64,000 nt of DNA from Billgrantia ethanolica. GTDB lineage: Bacteria; Pseudomonadota; Gammaproteobacteria; Pseudomonadales; Halomonadaceae. This document shows positions 43,575 to 52,494 of the stretch, in pieces; position 1 is the first letter of the stretch, and every line of letters begins with the position of its first letter. Below the pieces are notes generated by a model, which had not been told where the DNA came from, did no database searches, and saw only the letters and a list, made by a program, of their open reading frames with translations. Position numbers and translations under genes: made by a program. The stretch is taken from contig NZ_JABFTX010000001.1 in assembly GCF_021404305.1 (NCBI RefSeq), forward strand, positions 372,001 through 436,000, given 5' to 3'.

Positions 43575-44585
43575 ATGAAGCGTACACGCTCGCCGTTGGC
43601 GACCGTGTTGGGCGTGCTGGGTCTCGTCTGCGTTCTTGTGCTGGGCGGAGGCTATTGGCTGATGCTGCATATGCCGGGCACATCCTTCCGTGGCAAACCC
43701 CCGCCGCTGGGCGCCGAGGGTGAGGAGCTGAGAGAGCGCCTTCATCGTCACGTGAGGGTCCTGTCCGATGAAATCGGGGAGCGCCACTACTGGCGACCGG
43801 AGGCGCTCGAAGCCGCTGCCGACTATATCGAAGGGGCCCTGGCAGAGGCCGGCCATCGGCCCAGGCGCCAGGAGGTGCCTGCCGGCAGCCGAGTCTTCCA
43901 CAACATCGAGGTGTTACTTCCCGGCGCCGGCGATGCCGACGAGGTGCTGGTGGTAGGGGCACACTACGACACGGTGCGTGGCAGCCCGGGGGCGGATGAC
44001 AACGCATCCGGCGTGGCCGTGCTGATCGAACTGGCACGTGAGCTGCAGAGGGCCGAGCTCGATCGCCCCCTGCGTCTGGTGGCGTTCGTCAATGAAGAGG
44101 CGCCGTTCTTCGGCAGCGATGCCATGGGCAGCCTGCACTACGCGCGACAGGCCAAGGCCGAAGGGTGGAACGTGGTGGGCATGATCTCGCTGGAGATGCT
44201 CGGCTACTACAGCGACGAGCCAGGCAGTCAGTTCTATCCGTTCCCTCTCGATCTGTTCTATCCGGACCGCGGAAACTTCCTCGCTTTCGTTACGCATCTG
44301 GGATCGCGTCGACTGCTCCATCAGGCCATCGGCGAATTTCGTCGTCACGCCACGATACCGTCTGAGGGCCTGGTGGCGCCGCCACAGATGGGCGAGATAC
44401 ATCGCTCTGACCACTGGGCCTTCTGGGAAATGGACTTTCCGGCCATGATGCTCACGGACACCGCCAACTTCCGCAATCCCCATTACCATGGCCCCAGCGA
44501 CACCCACGAGCGATTGGACTACGTTGCCATGGCCAGGGTGACCGAGGCCTTGGCGGCCATGCTCGAGAGCATGGCCCAACGATAG
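43575..44585 (+). CDS. M28-family zinc aminopeptidase, membrane-anchored
   Basis: A 336-residue exopeptidase. One N-terminal helix (ATVLGVLGLVCVLVLGGGYWLML) anchors it or serves as an uncleaved signal. Metal ligands are seen in VVGAHYDTV (His, Asp), GADDNASGVAV, FVNEEAPFF (Glu-Glu), ISLEMLGYYS and NPHYHGPSDTHERL (last His). It should release N-terminal residues from peptides on the periplasmic side. The start has a weak GAG ribosome site. A GC hairpin follows the stop. Confidence 0.87.
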   Translation: MKRTRSPLATVLGVLGLVCVLVLGGGYWLMLHMPGTSFRGKPPPLGAEGEELRERLHRHVRVLSDEIGERHYWRPEALEAAADYIEGALAEAGHRPRRQEVPAGSRVFHNIEVLLPGAGDADEVLVVGAHYDTVRGSPGADDNASGVAVLIELARELQRAELDRPLRLVAFVNEEAPFFGSDAMGSLHYARQAKAEGWNVVGMISLEMLGYYSDEPGSQFYPFPLDLFYPDRGNFLAFVTHLGSRRLLHQAIGEFRRHATIPSEGLVAPPQMGEIHRSDHWAFWEMDFPAMMLTDTANFRNPHYHGPSDTHERLDYVAMARVTEALAAMLESMAQR

Positions 44586-44600
44586 TGCAGCAGCCGAAAG

Positions 44601-44623
44601 CACCCGGCCGGGGCGGCCGGGTG
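44601..44623. terminator. Shared hairpin after M28 and YbaK genes
   Basis: Nine-bp stem CACCCGGCC/GGCCGGGTG with a 5-nt loop between convergent genes. No T-tract on either side. Confidence 0.55.
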
Positions 44624-44647
44624 TGGGTGTCGCTGCCACTGGCGAGT

Positions 44648-45118
44648 TCAGTGATGACGGCTGAACTGGCCGTGGGGGCATTCGCCCATCAGCTTTTCGA
44701 ACTCACTGCCGCTCATGTGCAGCAGCGTTTCGTGATCGCCTGCGTCGAAATAGATGTCCGGCTGGTGCCGCAACATGTCGTCGACATAGACCTGCAGGCC
44801 ATAGGCCTGGCCAACCGGGGTGATGGCCCCCGGGTCGCAGTCGTTGAAGCGGCTCACGATATCGTCTTCCGCAGCCAGTTCGACCGGCTCGTTGAACAGC
44901 CGCGACAGGCTCTCCAGATCGGCATCGCAGGTGCTGGGCAGCACCGCGAGGCGATGGCCGGAGCGGCTGTGCAGCATGATGGCCTTGGCTAGCTGTTCGC
45001 CGGTAATGTGCGACTGCTGGGCAATGCGGCTGGCACTGACTTCGTAGTCGTGCTTGACCTCCTCGTAGTCGATATCACAGGCTCTCAAGTATTCCCTAAG
45101 GGTGGCCGGGATCGCCAT
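44648..45118 (-). CDS. YbaK/ProX-type aminoacyl-tRNA deacylase
   Basis: A 156-residue deacylase-fold protein. Characteristic elements: AKAIMLHSRSGHRLAVLPSTCDADL (the Lys-containing pocket), DCDPGAITPVGQAYGLQVYVDD and the ending IYFDAGDHETLLHMSGSEFEKLM. It would hydrolyse mischarged aminoacyl-tRNA, such as Cys- or Ala-tRNA-Pro, in trans. It complements the editing domain built into proS at 4-5.7 kb. GAGGGAGACAG precedes ATG 45118. Confidence 0.87.
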   Translation of the reverse strand: MAIPATLREYLRACDIDYEEVKHDYEVSASRIAQQSHITGEQLAKAIMLHSRSGHRLAVLPSTCDADLESLSRLFNEPVELAAEDDIVSRFNDCDPGAITPVGQAYGLQVYVDDMLRHQPDIYFDAGDHETLLHMSGSEFEKLMGECPHGQFSRHH

Positions 45119-45258
45119 GGCACTGTCTCCCTCGGCACACAGGCCGACGTTCGCTGGTGAAGCGCATCCATGCTGCAGTGTTTCCTCACCTCTTCAGCAT
45201 AGTGCCTGTGGGTCCTCTGAGCAGGGGGCGATCGCTCAGCCGTGAGCAAGGAATCGAT

Positions 45259-45798
45259 GTGACCTTCACCAATACCTCGCTGGATATACAGGCTCTCCCC
45301 GCGCTTGCGGAGGCGCCGCTGGAGGCCGTTTCTCCTCGTCTGGCGCCCTGCCAGGCCGTGCTGCGCAGCCTGCACTGGCTACTGCTGACGGGGCTGGCCG
45401 CCTTCGTGCCCTTCATGATTGCAGAGATCGCCGCCTGGCAGCCGTGGCCGGCGCTCGCGGTGGCTCTGCTCGGCGCCGTCGGCGTCGTGTTCGGCTGGCT
45501 CGAAGCGCGTCGCCGGGCCTACGGCCTGCGTCAGCACGACCTGATCTATCGACGCGGCCTGTTGGTGCAGAGCACCCAGGTGCTGCCGCTGGCGCGCCTG
45601 CAGCATATCGAGACCTCGAGCAATCCCGTCGAACGCGCCTTCGGCCTGGTACGCCTGGTGTGTTTCACGGCGGGAGGAAGAGGGGCGGACATGGTGCTCG
45701 AGGGCTTGACCGCGGATCGGGCCGCGGCGATTCGCCGGCATCTTTTGACCCGCCTGGAGGGGGCGGAACCGGAATCTACGGGAACTGATGCGCCATGA
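45259..45798 (+). CDS. PH-domain membrane protein YdbS-like
   Basis: A 179-residue protein: two adjacent helices (HWLLLTGLAAFVPFMIAEIA, PALAVALLGAVGVVFGWLEA) followed by a bacterial PH-like domain, YGLRQHDLIYRRGLLVQSTQVLPLARLQHIETSSNPVERAFGLVRL. The start GTG 45259 has AAGGA six bases upstream; a longer in-frame reading to 45157 lacks a ribosome site. ATGA overlap with the following YdbT-like gene defines a two-gene operon known from many bacteria. Confidence 0.83.
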   Translation: MTFTNTSLDIQALPALAEAPLEAVSPRLAPCQAVLRSLHWLLLTGLAAFVPFMIAEIAAWQPWPALAVALLGAVGVVFGWLEARRRAYGLRQHDLIYRRGLLVQSTQVLPLARLQHIETSSNPVERAFGLVRLVCFTAGGRGADMVLEGLTADRAAAIRRHLLTRLEGAEPESTGTDAP

Positions 45799-47354
45799 GC
45801 GAAGCGTCACCGCTCGGCGAAGGGCAAGGCGGGGAAGTGCCGTGGCAGCGTCTTTCGCCCTGGGCGGTACTCCTGCTGCTGCTCAGCGGCAGTGCGTCGC
45901 TGCTGCGCCAGCACATGCCGCTGGTACTCGGTGCCGGGGCCGGCCTGGCACTGGTGGAGCGCCTGGGCCTGCGTGAGCTGGCGGTGGGTGGGGCGGGGCT
46001 GCTGGTCTTGGCGGGGCTGGTCAGCCTGCTCTACTACCGCCGCTTTCGCTACTGCTGCGACGGCGATGTGCTGATCGTGCAGAAGGGATTGCTGGAACAT
46101 CGCGAGTTCAAGGTGGCGGCGCGCCACGTGCAGAGCATCGTCATCCGCCAGCCGGTCTACATGCGCCCCTTCGGCCTGGTGCTGTGGGAAGTGGAAACGC
46201 TGGCCGGCGAGGCGTCGCGCATCGCCTTGCCGGGCATTCGCCGCGAACGGGCGGAAGCGCTCGAAAGGCAACTGCGGCCGCCGGAGGACAGGCGCCGGCA
46301 GGCCGAGCCACGGCCGGGTGCAGCGGCCGAGTCCTTGCCTGAGGAGATGCAGGCCGTGACGCGCTTTGCCATCAGTGCCAAGGCAATCATGCTGCACGGC
46401 CTGGCCAGCCGCTCGATCTACCTCATCGCGGCCATGCTCTCACCGCTGGTACGCCCGCTCGAGCGCTGGCTGCACGACCGGCTGCCGCAGCTCGATCTCG
46501 GCGCCTGGCTGCCGGGTTCGCCGCTACTGGCGGTTGCCGCGGGGCTCCTGGCGGTGGTGACCTTGTTGGCACTGCTGGCCATTCTGGCCGCCTGGTGGCG
46601 CTTTCACGGTTTCGTGCTGCTCGACGCCGGCGAGCGACAGATTCAGCGCAGCGGCCTGGTTCATCGCCAGGAGCAGACCCTGAGCCTGGCGCGGCTGCAG
46701 GTAGTGGAGTGGGTGCAGACGGGGCTCGGCCGGCTGCTCGGGCGTGGCTATCTGGTGTGCCACCAGTACGGCGCGCTGGGCGGCGATGCGGGAGAGTCGC
46801 GCCGCTTCCTGGTGCCGGGACTAAGCGAGGCGCAGGGGGCGGCGCTGACAGCGCATTTCTGGCAGAGCGACTCAGGGCAGGGCGACTCAGGGCAGGCGGC
46901 TGCCAGGCAAGCGCTGCGTCGGGTCGATCCCAGCTATCGGCGGGTGCTGTTCCTGCGTTACCTGTTGCTGTTCGTCGGCGGGGCGGCACTGGTACTGGGC
47001 CTGCTGATACCGCTCGAGCTCTCCTGGCCGGCCTGGGGCGGCTTGGCTGCAGGGCTGCCGCTGTTGGCCGCCGTGCTGGCTCACTTGCGCTGGATCGCAA
47101 CCGGTTGGGCTCAAGAGGGTGACTTCTTGCGCGTTCGCCGCGGTGTGGTGGGCCAGCGCACCGGCATCTTTCCCCTGCGGCATCTCATCTCGCTGCGGCT
47201 TCAGCAGAGCTGGATGCAGCGCCGGCGCGGCGTTGCCACCCTGCATCTGGAGCTGGCCAGCGGCCGGCAGACTCTGCCCTATCTCAAGGAGGACGATGCC
47301 TGCCGCCTGGCTGATATGCTGCTCTTCACCGCCGAGAGCACTCAGCTCGTCTGA
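45795..47354 (+). CDS. PH-domain membrane protein YdbT-like
   Basis: A 519-residue inner-membrane protein with three bacterial PH-like modules alternating with helix pairs: near residue 75 (CDGDVLIVQKGLLEHREFKVAARHVQSI), near 275 (DAGERQIQRSGLVHRQEQTLSLARLQVVEW) and near 440 (LRVRRGVVGQRTGIFPLRHLISLRLQ). This is the YdbT architecture; partner YdbS is encoded just before. Function is not established. Its 3' end overlaps the convergent glutaredoxin-like gene by 13 nt. Confidence 0.87.
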   Translation: MSEASPLGEGQGGEVPWQRLSPWAVLLLLLSGSASLLRQHMPLVLGAGAGLALVERLGLRELAVGGAGLLVLAGLVSLLYYRRFRYCCDGDVLIVQKGLLEHREFKVAARHVQSIVIRQPVYMRPFGLVLWEVETLAGEASRIALPGIRRERAEALERQLRPPEDRRRQAEPRPGAAAESLPEEMQAVTRFAISAKAIMLHGLASRSIYLIAAMLSPLVRPLERWLHDRLPQLDLGAWLPGSPLLAVAAGLLAVVTLLALLAILAAWWRFHGFVLLDAGERQIQRSGLVHRQEQTLSLARLQVVEWVQTGLGRLLGRGYLVCHQYGALGGDAGESRRFLVPGLSEAQGAALTAHFWQSDSGQGDSGQAAARQALRRVDPSYRRVLFLRYLLLFVGGAALVLGLLIPLELSWPAWGGLAAGLPLLAAVLAHLRWIATGWAQEGDFLRVRRGVVGQRTGIFPLRHLISLRLQQSWMQRRRGVATLHLELASGRQTLPYLKEDDACRLADMLLFTAESTQLV

Positions 47355-47746
47355 GCGTCAGCACCGAAACGGCGGTGCAGCCAGGCGTTGATAGCGTTGG
47401 ACTCGTACAGCCACTCCTGGCGACCATCGTCATGCGCGATCAGCAGACACGGGACCTTGACCTTGCCACCGCCCTCTTCCAGTTCGAGGCGGCGATCCGG
47501 GTCGAGCTGGGCATCGCGGACCTCGATCTTGAGGCCCAGCCGTGCCATCTCCTTGCGCACCTTGATACAGAACGGGCAGGAGCGAAACTGATACAGCGCC
47601 AGTTGGCGGCATGCCTCGTCGACCTCAGCCTGCTCCTGTTCGCTGCGTTCGACGCTCTGCGGTGTGGAGAGCTTTTCGGTGATCAGCATGACCGGCGACA
47701 ACACCAGCCGTAAGCCGCGAAAGAAGTAGCGCAACACGATTCTCAT
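47342..47746 (-). CDS. Glutaredoxin-like protein with CPFC active site
   Basis: A 134-residue protein with an N-terminal hydrophobic/amphipathic segment (IVLRYFFRGLRLVLSPVMLI) and a glutaredoxin/GST-N domain: LYQFRSCPFCIKVRKEMARLGL, KVKVPCLLIAHDDGRQEWLYESNAINAWL. The redox-active pair is CPFC. It may be membrane-associated and reduce glutathione mixed disulfides. ATG 47746 is preferred to an upstream in-frame ATG at 47812 because it gives a normal family length. Confidence 0.82.
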   Translation of the reverse strand: MRIVLRYFFRGLRLVLSPVMLITEKLSTPQSVERSEQEQAEVDEACRQLALYQFRSCPFCIKVRKEMARLGLKIEVRDAQLDPDRRLELEEGGGKVKVPCLLIAHDDGRQEWLYESNAINAWLHRRFGADAQTS

Positions 47747-47940
47747 TGTGACCCCGGGGATGGATGAAGTTTTCAGGGGCCACATGATGCCGTGCCAGGC
47801 ATCGAGTTCCAAGCCAGTGTACGTAATAGCTCCCTATCCCGCGGCCTCGCTGGGTGAATGATCAGCGACTCGGAGTTGCTTGGGCAGTGCCCATGAAGGT
47901 ATTACATTATCCAATCGAACGGCGATAGGTGATGGTGAAC

Positions 47941-48294
47941 ATGAAAGTGAAACGGCAGCGTCAGGGATTCGTCGCAGGGCTGATGCTTGCAGGCCTGACG
48001 GCCTGCTCGGATCCGTCGGCCGAGCTGCGCGAAGTCACCCTGCCGGTGCTGGTCAACCAGGCCGAACAGCTCGACGGCACCAGAGTGCGCACCGAGGGCG
48101 TGGTGCGACACTTCGAGGATCCGCTGCATTACTGGATCGAGGATGAAGACCTGAACCGGGTCGAAATATTCCCTCACGAGGAGATCGCGCCGCACCTGGG
48201 GGAAACGGTGCGCGTCGTCGGCAATTTCGAGTACTCTGCCACGGAAGGGCGTCGTTTGACGCTGGAGAGCGTCGAGCCAGTCGCAGGTCAGTAG
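47941..48294 (+). CDS. Small lipoprotein with OB-like fold
   Basis: A 117-residue predicted lipoprotein: signal peptide with lipobox LTAC, then a beta-rich domain (GTRVRTEGVVRHFEDPLHYWIEDEDLNRVEIFP, GETVRVVGNFEYSATEGRRLTLESVE) that reads like an OB-fold nucleic-acid/oligosaccharide-binding barrel. No family name was recognised. In-frame ATGs at 47929 and 47932 lie just upstream, so the start is uncertain by a few codons. Confidence 0.65.
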   Translation: MKVKRQRQGFVAGLMLAGLTACSDPSAELREVTLPVLVNQAEQLDGTRVRTEGVVRHFEDPLHYWIEDEDLNRVEIFPHEEIAPHLGETVRVVGNFEYSATEGRRLTLESVEPVAGQ

Positions 48295-48348
48295 GCCATG
48301 GCGGGTGGAGCGGTGGCATCAGGGAAGCACATCATATAGGGAATCGCC

Positions 48349-49455
48349 ATGATCAGGCTCAACCAGCCGCCGCAGCTGCCGGCCTTGTCCGCCCGGGTGG
48401 ATGCCATCGACCTCGCCCGCGGCATCGCCATCGCCCTGATGATTCTCAGCCACGCGGTGAGCGGCTTGCTCGGCATTCGCCAGGTGCCCGACTGGGGCAT
48501 GGTACCGATCCATCTCATCACCAAATTCTCCTCCTCGCTGTTCATCATAGTCTTCGGTATTGCCCTGGCGGTGGCGTTCCTGCCCAAGACAGGAGCGGAC
48601 GACTGGCCGCAGCGTAGGCTCAAGCTGATGCTGCGCGGGCTGGAAGTGCTGTTCTGGTACAAGGCGCTGACCATCGTCGAGATGCTGCCCATGTTCACCA
48701 CCCAGGACATCGTCGATGCGCTGCTTTATCAGCGCTTCGCTATCTGGGTGGAGATCCTCGGCTTCTATGCGCTGGCGCTGCTGTGGATTCCCTGGGCCTT
48801 GCCGCTGTGGTGTCGCATGCCGTTGTGGTCGCGCTTGCTGGCGCCGGTTGTGGTCGGCGTGCTGTCGGTGATGCTCGAACGTCATTTTCACTTCTGGGAC
48901 AGCGTGATTCTCAAGGCGCTGCTGGTGGAGGACGCCGACCACTACACCTGGGGGCAGCTGGCACGGCTGCCGCTGGTCATGCTGGGCCTGCTGATCGGCG
49001 AGGCCATTCTGCGCTGTTACGGCGAGCCCTCGACCAGACGGCGCTTGGTCGCCGCTCTGGCAGGGGTGGGAGCGGTATTCCTGCTGGGGTTCGTGGCGCT
49101 CTCCCTGCCCGAGCTCGACACGGCACTGATGGCGGTGGCCTGGAACGCCGGCAAGCACCCGCCGGAGGTGCCCTTCATGCTGTTCAGCGTCGGCGGGGCG
49201 CTGATCATCCTGGCGCTGTGTCTGCTGGGGGGGCGGTCGTCGGCGCTATGGCTCAAGCCGCTCACCGTAATCGGTACGGACGCCCTGAGGGCGTTCATCT
49301 TCCACATCGTGGCGATTTTTTTGGTGTTGCGCTTGCTGTTCGACGCCTGGCAGGTCTACAGCTATCCGCAGGTATTGGGCATTGGCCTCACGCTGATTCT
49401 CCTCGCGGCAGGCTGGATCGCCTTTTTGCGCTGGTTCAGGGAGCACAGTCGATGA
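48349..49455 (+). CDS. Polytopic acyltransferase-like protein (DUF1624/HGSNAT type)
   Basis: A 368-residue inner-membrane protein with about ten helices. The opening RVDAIDLARGIAIALMILSHAV with its Asp-Arg-Gly and conserved His is the signature of the heparan-glucosaminide/OpgC-like acyltransferase superfamily, which moves acyl groups across the membrane. LFIIVFGIALAVAFLPK follows. Acceptor unknown. AGGGAAT before ATG 48349. The penicillin-fold hydrolase gene starts 37 nt later, so the two may be co-transcribed and act on the envelope. Confidence 0.8.
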   Translation: MIRLNQPPQLPALSARVDAIDLARGIAIALMILSHAVSGLLGIRQVPDWGMVPIHLITKFSSSLFIIVFGIALAVAFLPKTGADDWPQRRLKLMLRGLEVLFWYKALTIVEMLPMFTTQDIVDALLYQRFAIWVEILGFYALALLWIPWALPLWCRMPLWSRLLAPVVVGVLSVMLERHFHFWDSVILKALLVEDADHYTWGQLARLPLVMLGLLIGEAILRCYGEPSTRRRLVAALAGVGAVFLLGFVALSLPELDTALMAVAWNAGKHPPEVPFMLFSVGGALIILALCLLGGRSSALWLKPLTVIGTDALRAFIFHIVAIFLVLRLLFDAWQVYSYPQVLGIGLTLILLAAGWIAFLRWFREHSR

Positions 49456-49492
49456 GGGTGGTACAACAAGGACGATGGAAGAAGGACGGTAG

Positions 49493-50581
49493 ATGACGGG
49501 CAGGTGGGTCATGCCAGTGTTGTTGCTCCTGATCATGGTGCTGCCTTCCATGGCCATGGCTCAGCCGAGCTGGGCGGAGCAGGTCGACGCCCGCCCGGAG
49601 CCGGTCTGGGCGGAGCGCCTGGAAGCCAGGCTGGCGCTACTCGAGGCCGGTTACGCCGGCGAGATCGGTGTGCATGTTCGAGAGCTCGGCAGCGGCGCGC
49701 GACTGGGCTGGCGCGACGACGAATACTGGTACCTGGCCTCGCTGGTCAAGCTGCCGGTGGCAATCGAGCTGATGACGCGGGTCGAGGCCGGTGAAATGTC
49801 GCTTCAGGATCGCCTGACGCTACAGCGCAGCGACTACGTCGACGGCGCCGGCACCACCAACTGGGCATCGCCTGGCAGTGCCTTGCCGCTGCGACAGCTG
49901 CTGGAGTCGATGTTGATCGTCAGCGACAACACCGCCAGCGACATGCTGATTCGCCACCTGGGCCTGGAGAGCGTCAATTATCGGGCCCGTCACCTGACGC
50001 CGCCCGGTGGGCTGGGGCCGATCACCACACTCGTCGACGTGCGGCGCCATGCCTATGCCAACGTGCACCCCAGCGCCTTCGCCCTCGGCGGCATGGATTT
50101 CATCGAACTGCGCAAGCGGCAAAGCGATTCCGCCCGCCTGGCATGGCTGCGTCAGCGCCTCGGCCTGACGCCGCAGCAGCTGCAGGTGCCGAGCATCGAT
50201 CAGGCCTTCCAGCTCTACTACGCCACCGACCTCAACGCCGGAAGGCTGGATGCCTTCGCCGACCTGCTCGAGGCGCTCGCCGAAGGTCGCGCCTTGGGCA
50301 CGCAAGCCACCGCCGAGCTGCTGGGCATCATGGCGCGCACCACCAGCGGTGAACGTCGGCTCAAGGCCGGCCTGGGGCGCGACATTCGTCTGGCTCACAA
50401 GACCGGCACCCAGCACCGCCGCGTCTGCGATGCCGGCATCGCCACCCAAGGCTATGGTGACGATGTCCGCCGCGTGGTGATCGTTGCCTGCGTACGGGGT
50501 GAACTGGACCTGGCTCGCAATGAGCAGATCCTGGCGGCGGTGGGGCGGGCCGTCCGCGAGGCGGGCGCGTTAGAATATTGA
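49493..50581 (+). CDS. Class A beta-lactamase-fold serine hydrolase
   Basis: A 362-residue exported protein. The signal peptide ends near AMA-QP. The three catalytic elements of the penicillin-recognising fold are present: SLVK (Ser83, Lys86), SDN (144-146) and KTG (303-305). The spacing between SDN and KTG is about 55 residues longer than in true class A lactamases. The ExxLN omega-loop with the deacylating Glu was not found. It is therefore more likely a peptidase, esterase or regulatory hydrolase than a resistance enzyme. GAAGGACGG supports ATG 49493. Confidence 0.78.
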   Translation: MTGRWVMPVLLLLIMVLPSMAMAQPSWAEQVDARPEPVWAERLEARLALLEAGYAGEIGVHVRELGSGARLGWRDDEYWYLASLVKLPVAIELMTRVEAGEMSLQDRLTLQRSDYVDGAGTTNWASPGSALPLRQLLESMLIVSDNTASDMLIRHLGLESVNYRARHLTPPGGLGPITTLVDVRRHAYANVHPSAFALGGMDFIELRKRQSDSARLAWLRQRLGLTPQQLQVPSIDQAFQLYYATDLNAGRLDAFADLLEALAEGRALGTQATAELLGIMARTTSGERRLKAGLGRDIRLAHKTGTQHRRVCDAGIATQGYGDDVRRVVIVACVRGELDLARNEQILAAVGRAVREAGALEY

Positions 50582-50624
50582 ACCGTCTGCGACCAAAGTC
50601 TATTTCACGCTGACCTGTTCTTGA

Positions 50625-50680
50625 TTGACACCTCAGCTGTGCCTGGCTAGCCTTTTGACATCGAATGTTACCGGTAACAA
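50625..50680 (+). promoter_or_regulatory. GntR operator and promoter of gluconate TRAP operon
   Basis: A -35 TTGACA (50625-50630), a 17-nt spacer and a -10 TAGCCT (50648-50653) precede the palindrome TGTTACCGGTAACA (50666-50679), extended to ATGTTACCGGTAACAA. This matches the known E. coli GntR operator ATGTTACC(C/G)GTAACAT. It would sit just after the transcription start, where bound repressor blocks initiation. A second TTGACA (50655-50660) overlaps the -10 region and may be a start-site variant. Confidence 0.8.
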
Positions 50681-50766
50681 AGCCGGCGTTCGACGCTCGA
50701 TGTCACATGCCATCGGGGAGATGCCAAGACGTGCCAATACACAACGACAATCGACTGGAGTTCGCC

Positions 50767-51837
50767 ATGACCATCTTCTGGCGCAATACCCTCACGCTAG
50801 CCGGGGCGGCTACGCTCTCGCTGGGCATTGCTTACGCACAAACCCCCGACCTCTCCGATCCGCCCGCCATCGAGGGCGAAGTGCTGGGCGACCACGGTAG
50901 CCACACGCTGCGTATGGGCCTCGGTCTGTCCGATACCTCGCCGCAGTACCTCTCGAGCCGCTATTTCGCCGATATCCTCGAACAGCGCACCGAAGGCCGC
51001 ATCACCGTCAACATCTTCCCCAACAGCCAGTTGGGTGACGACGTGCAGATGATGGAGATGCTGCAGACCGGTTCACTGGACATGAGCTATCCCTCCTCGT
51101 CGCCGGCCACCACCTACGTCCAGGAACTGGCCGTGTTCGACCTGCCGTTCCTGCTGCCGAGTCGTGAAGCAGCCATCGCCGTGATGCAGAGCGAAACCGC
51201 CCAGCGCATGCTCGATGCCTTCGAAGGTACCGGCATCAAGGCGCTGACCTTCTCCGAGAACGGCTACCGTCAGCTCACCAACAGCGCACGCGCGGTGGAA
51301 TCGCCGGAGGACGTAGCCGGGCTCGACGTGCGCGGTCTCAGCGTGCGCACCATGGAGAACCCGGTTCACCTGTCGATCTGGGAAACCCTGGGCGCCAACC
51401 CCACGCCGATGGCCTTCGGTGAGCTGTTCTCTGCTATGGAGCAGGGCGTCGTCGATGGCCAGGAGAATCCGTGGAGCACCATCCTGACCTCCAACTTCTA
51501 TGAGGTGCAGGACTACGGCTCAGAGACCCGTCACGTCTATACGCCTTTCATCATGATGATGTCCCAGCGTACCTGGGATCGTCTGGCGCCGGAGTACCAG
51601 GAGCTGGTGCAGGAGGCGGCGCGTCAGTCTGCCGAGTACGAGATTCAGCTGTCGACTGAATACGACGACTGGGCACGCGAACAGCTCGAAGAGCGCGGCA
51701 TGCAGATCACGCGGCTCGACGACGACCAGGTTGCTGCCTTCCAGGAGGCCGTGCAGCCGGTCTACGACCGCTGGGCGCCGCGTATCGGTGAGGACCTGAT
51801 CGCCGAAATCCAGTCCATCGTCGACGCCACCCAGTAA
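50767..51837 (+). CDS. TRAP transporter solute-binding protein (DctP), gluconate system
   Basis: A 356-residue periplasmic receptor: signal peptide TLAGAATLSLGIAYAQ, then the DctP core (HTLRMGLGLSDTSPQYLSSRYFADILEQRT, GRITVNIFPNSQLGDDVQMMEMLQTGSLDM, PFLLPSREAA) with the ligand-binding Arg expected in DVRGLSVRTMENPVH. GGAG before ATG 50767. Being first gene behind a GntR-type operator and upstream of gluconokinase, it most likely binds gluconate or a related sugar acid. Confidence 0.87.
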   Translation: MTIFWRNTLTLAGAATLSLGIAYAQTPDLSDPPAIEGEVLGDHGSHTLRMGLGLSDTSPQYLSSRYFADILEQRTEGRITVNIFPNSQLGDDVQMMEMLQTGSLDMSYPSSSPATTYVQELAVFDLPFLLPSREAAIAVMQSETAQRMLDAFEGTGIKALTFSENGYRQLTNSARAVESPEDVAGLDVRGLSVRTMENPVHLSIWETLGANPTPMAFGELFSAMEQGVVDGQENPWSTILTSNFYEVQDYGSETRHVYTPFIMMMSQRTWDRLAPEYQELVQEAARQSAEYEIQLSTEYDDWAREQLEERGMQITRLDDDQVAAFQEAVQPVYDRWAPRIGEDLIAEIQSIVDATQ

Positions 51838-51900
51838 TTCACCCATCCGTCTGAACTTGCAGGGCAGGGGAGCTCCCCCTGCTCCTGCACGGAGCGCCGC

Positions 51901-52491
51901 ATGACTTCGCCCAACCCCCTGCCCGACGAGGCGAGCGCCTATCTGGCCGACCCTCGGCGCGAGCCGCTCGAACTCGATATCGAAGGTGGCCGCGGTCCGG
52001 CTCCGTTTCGCTGGCTCACCCGCCTCATGGAGCACTTGATCGCCACGATCCTGGTAGCGCTGATCGTCTCGGTGTCGGCCAATGTCCTCGGACGTTCGCT
52101 GCTCAATCGCTCACTGCCCTGGGCCGACGAACTGGCCCGCATGCTGTTCATCTGGCTGATCTTCATCGGTGCGGCGGCGGCGTTCGCTCGTTACGAGCAC
52201 ATCGCCGTCGATTTTCTGGTTCGCCGATTGCAGCCACGGGCTGCTTACGCGCTCTATCTGCTGCAGCACCTGATCATCGCCACCTTGATGGGCATCATGG
52301 TGTGGGGCGGCTATCTGGTGATGTCCCGCTCCACCGGACGCACCGCCATCCTCGGCGTGCCGTGGAACCTGATCAACGTCTCGCTGGTGCTCTGTTCGCT
52401 GTTCATCGTCGCCGTTGCGCTGTGGCGGGCGTGGCAGTGCCTGCGCTTGATTCGCAACCCGAACCCCGATCAACCTCAGGCGGGAGACTGA
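51901..52491 (+). CDS. TRAP transporter small permease (DctQ)
   Basis: A 196-residue inner-membrane subunit: an N-terminal hydrophilic extension of about 40 residues, then four helices (LIATILVALIVSVSANVLGRSL; MLFIWLIFIGAAAAFARYEHIAVDFLV; LYLLQHLIIATLMGIMVWGG; LCSLFIVAVALWRAWQCLR). The PWADELARMLFIWLIFIG motif is diagnostic of DctQ. It works with the large subunit as a sodium-coupled secondary transporter. GGAG before ATG. Confidence 0.88.
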   Translation: MTSPNPLPDEASAYLADPRREPLELDIEGGRGPAPFRWLTRLMEHLIATILVALIVSVSANVLGRSLLNRSLPWADELARMLFIWLIFIGAAAAFARYEHIAVDFLVRRLQPRAAYALYLLQHLIIATLMGIMVWGGYLVMSRSTGRTAILGVPWNLINVSLVLCSLFIVAVALWRAWQCLRLIRNPNPDQPQAGD

Positions 52492-52494
52492 ACC

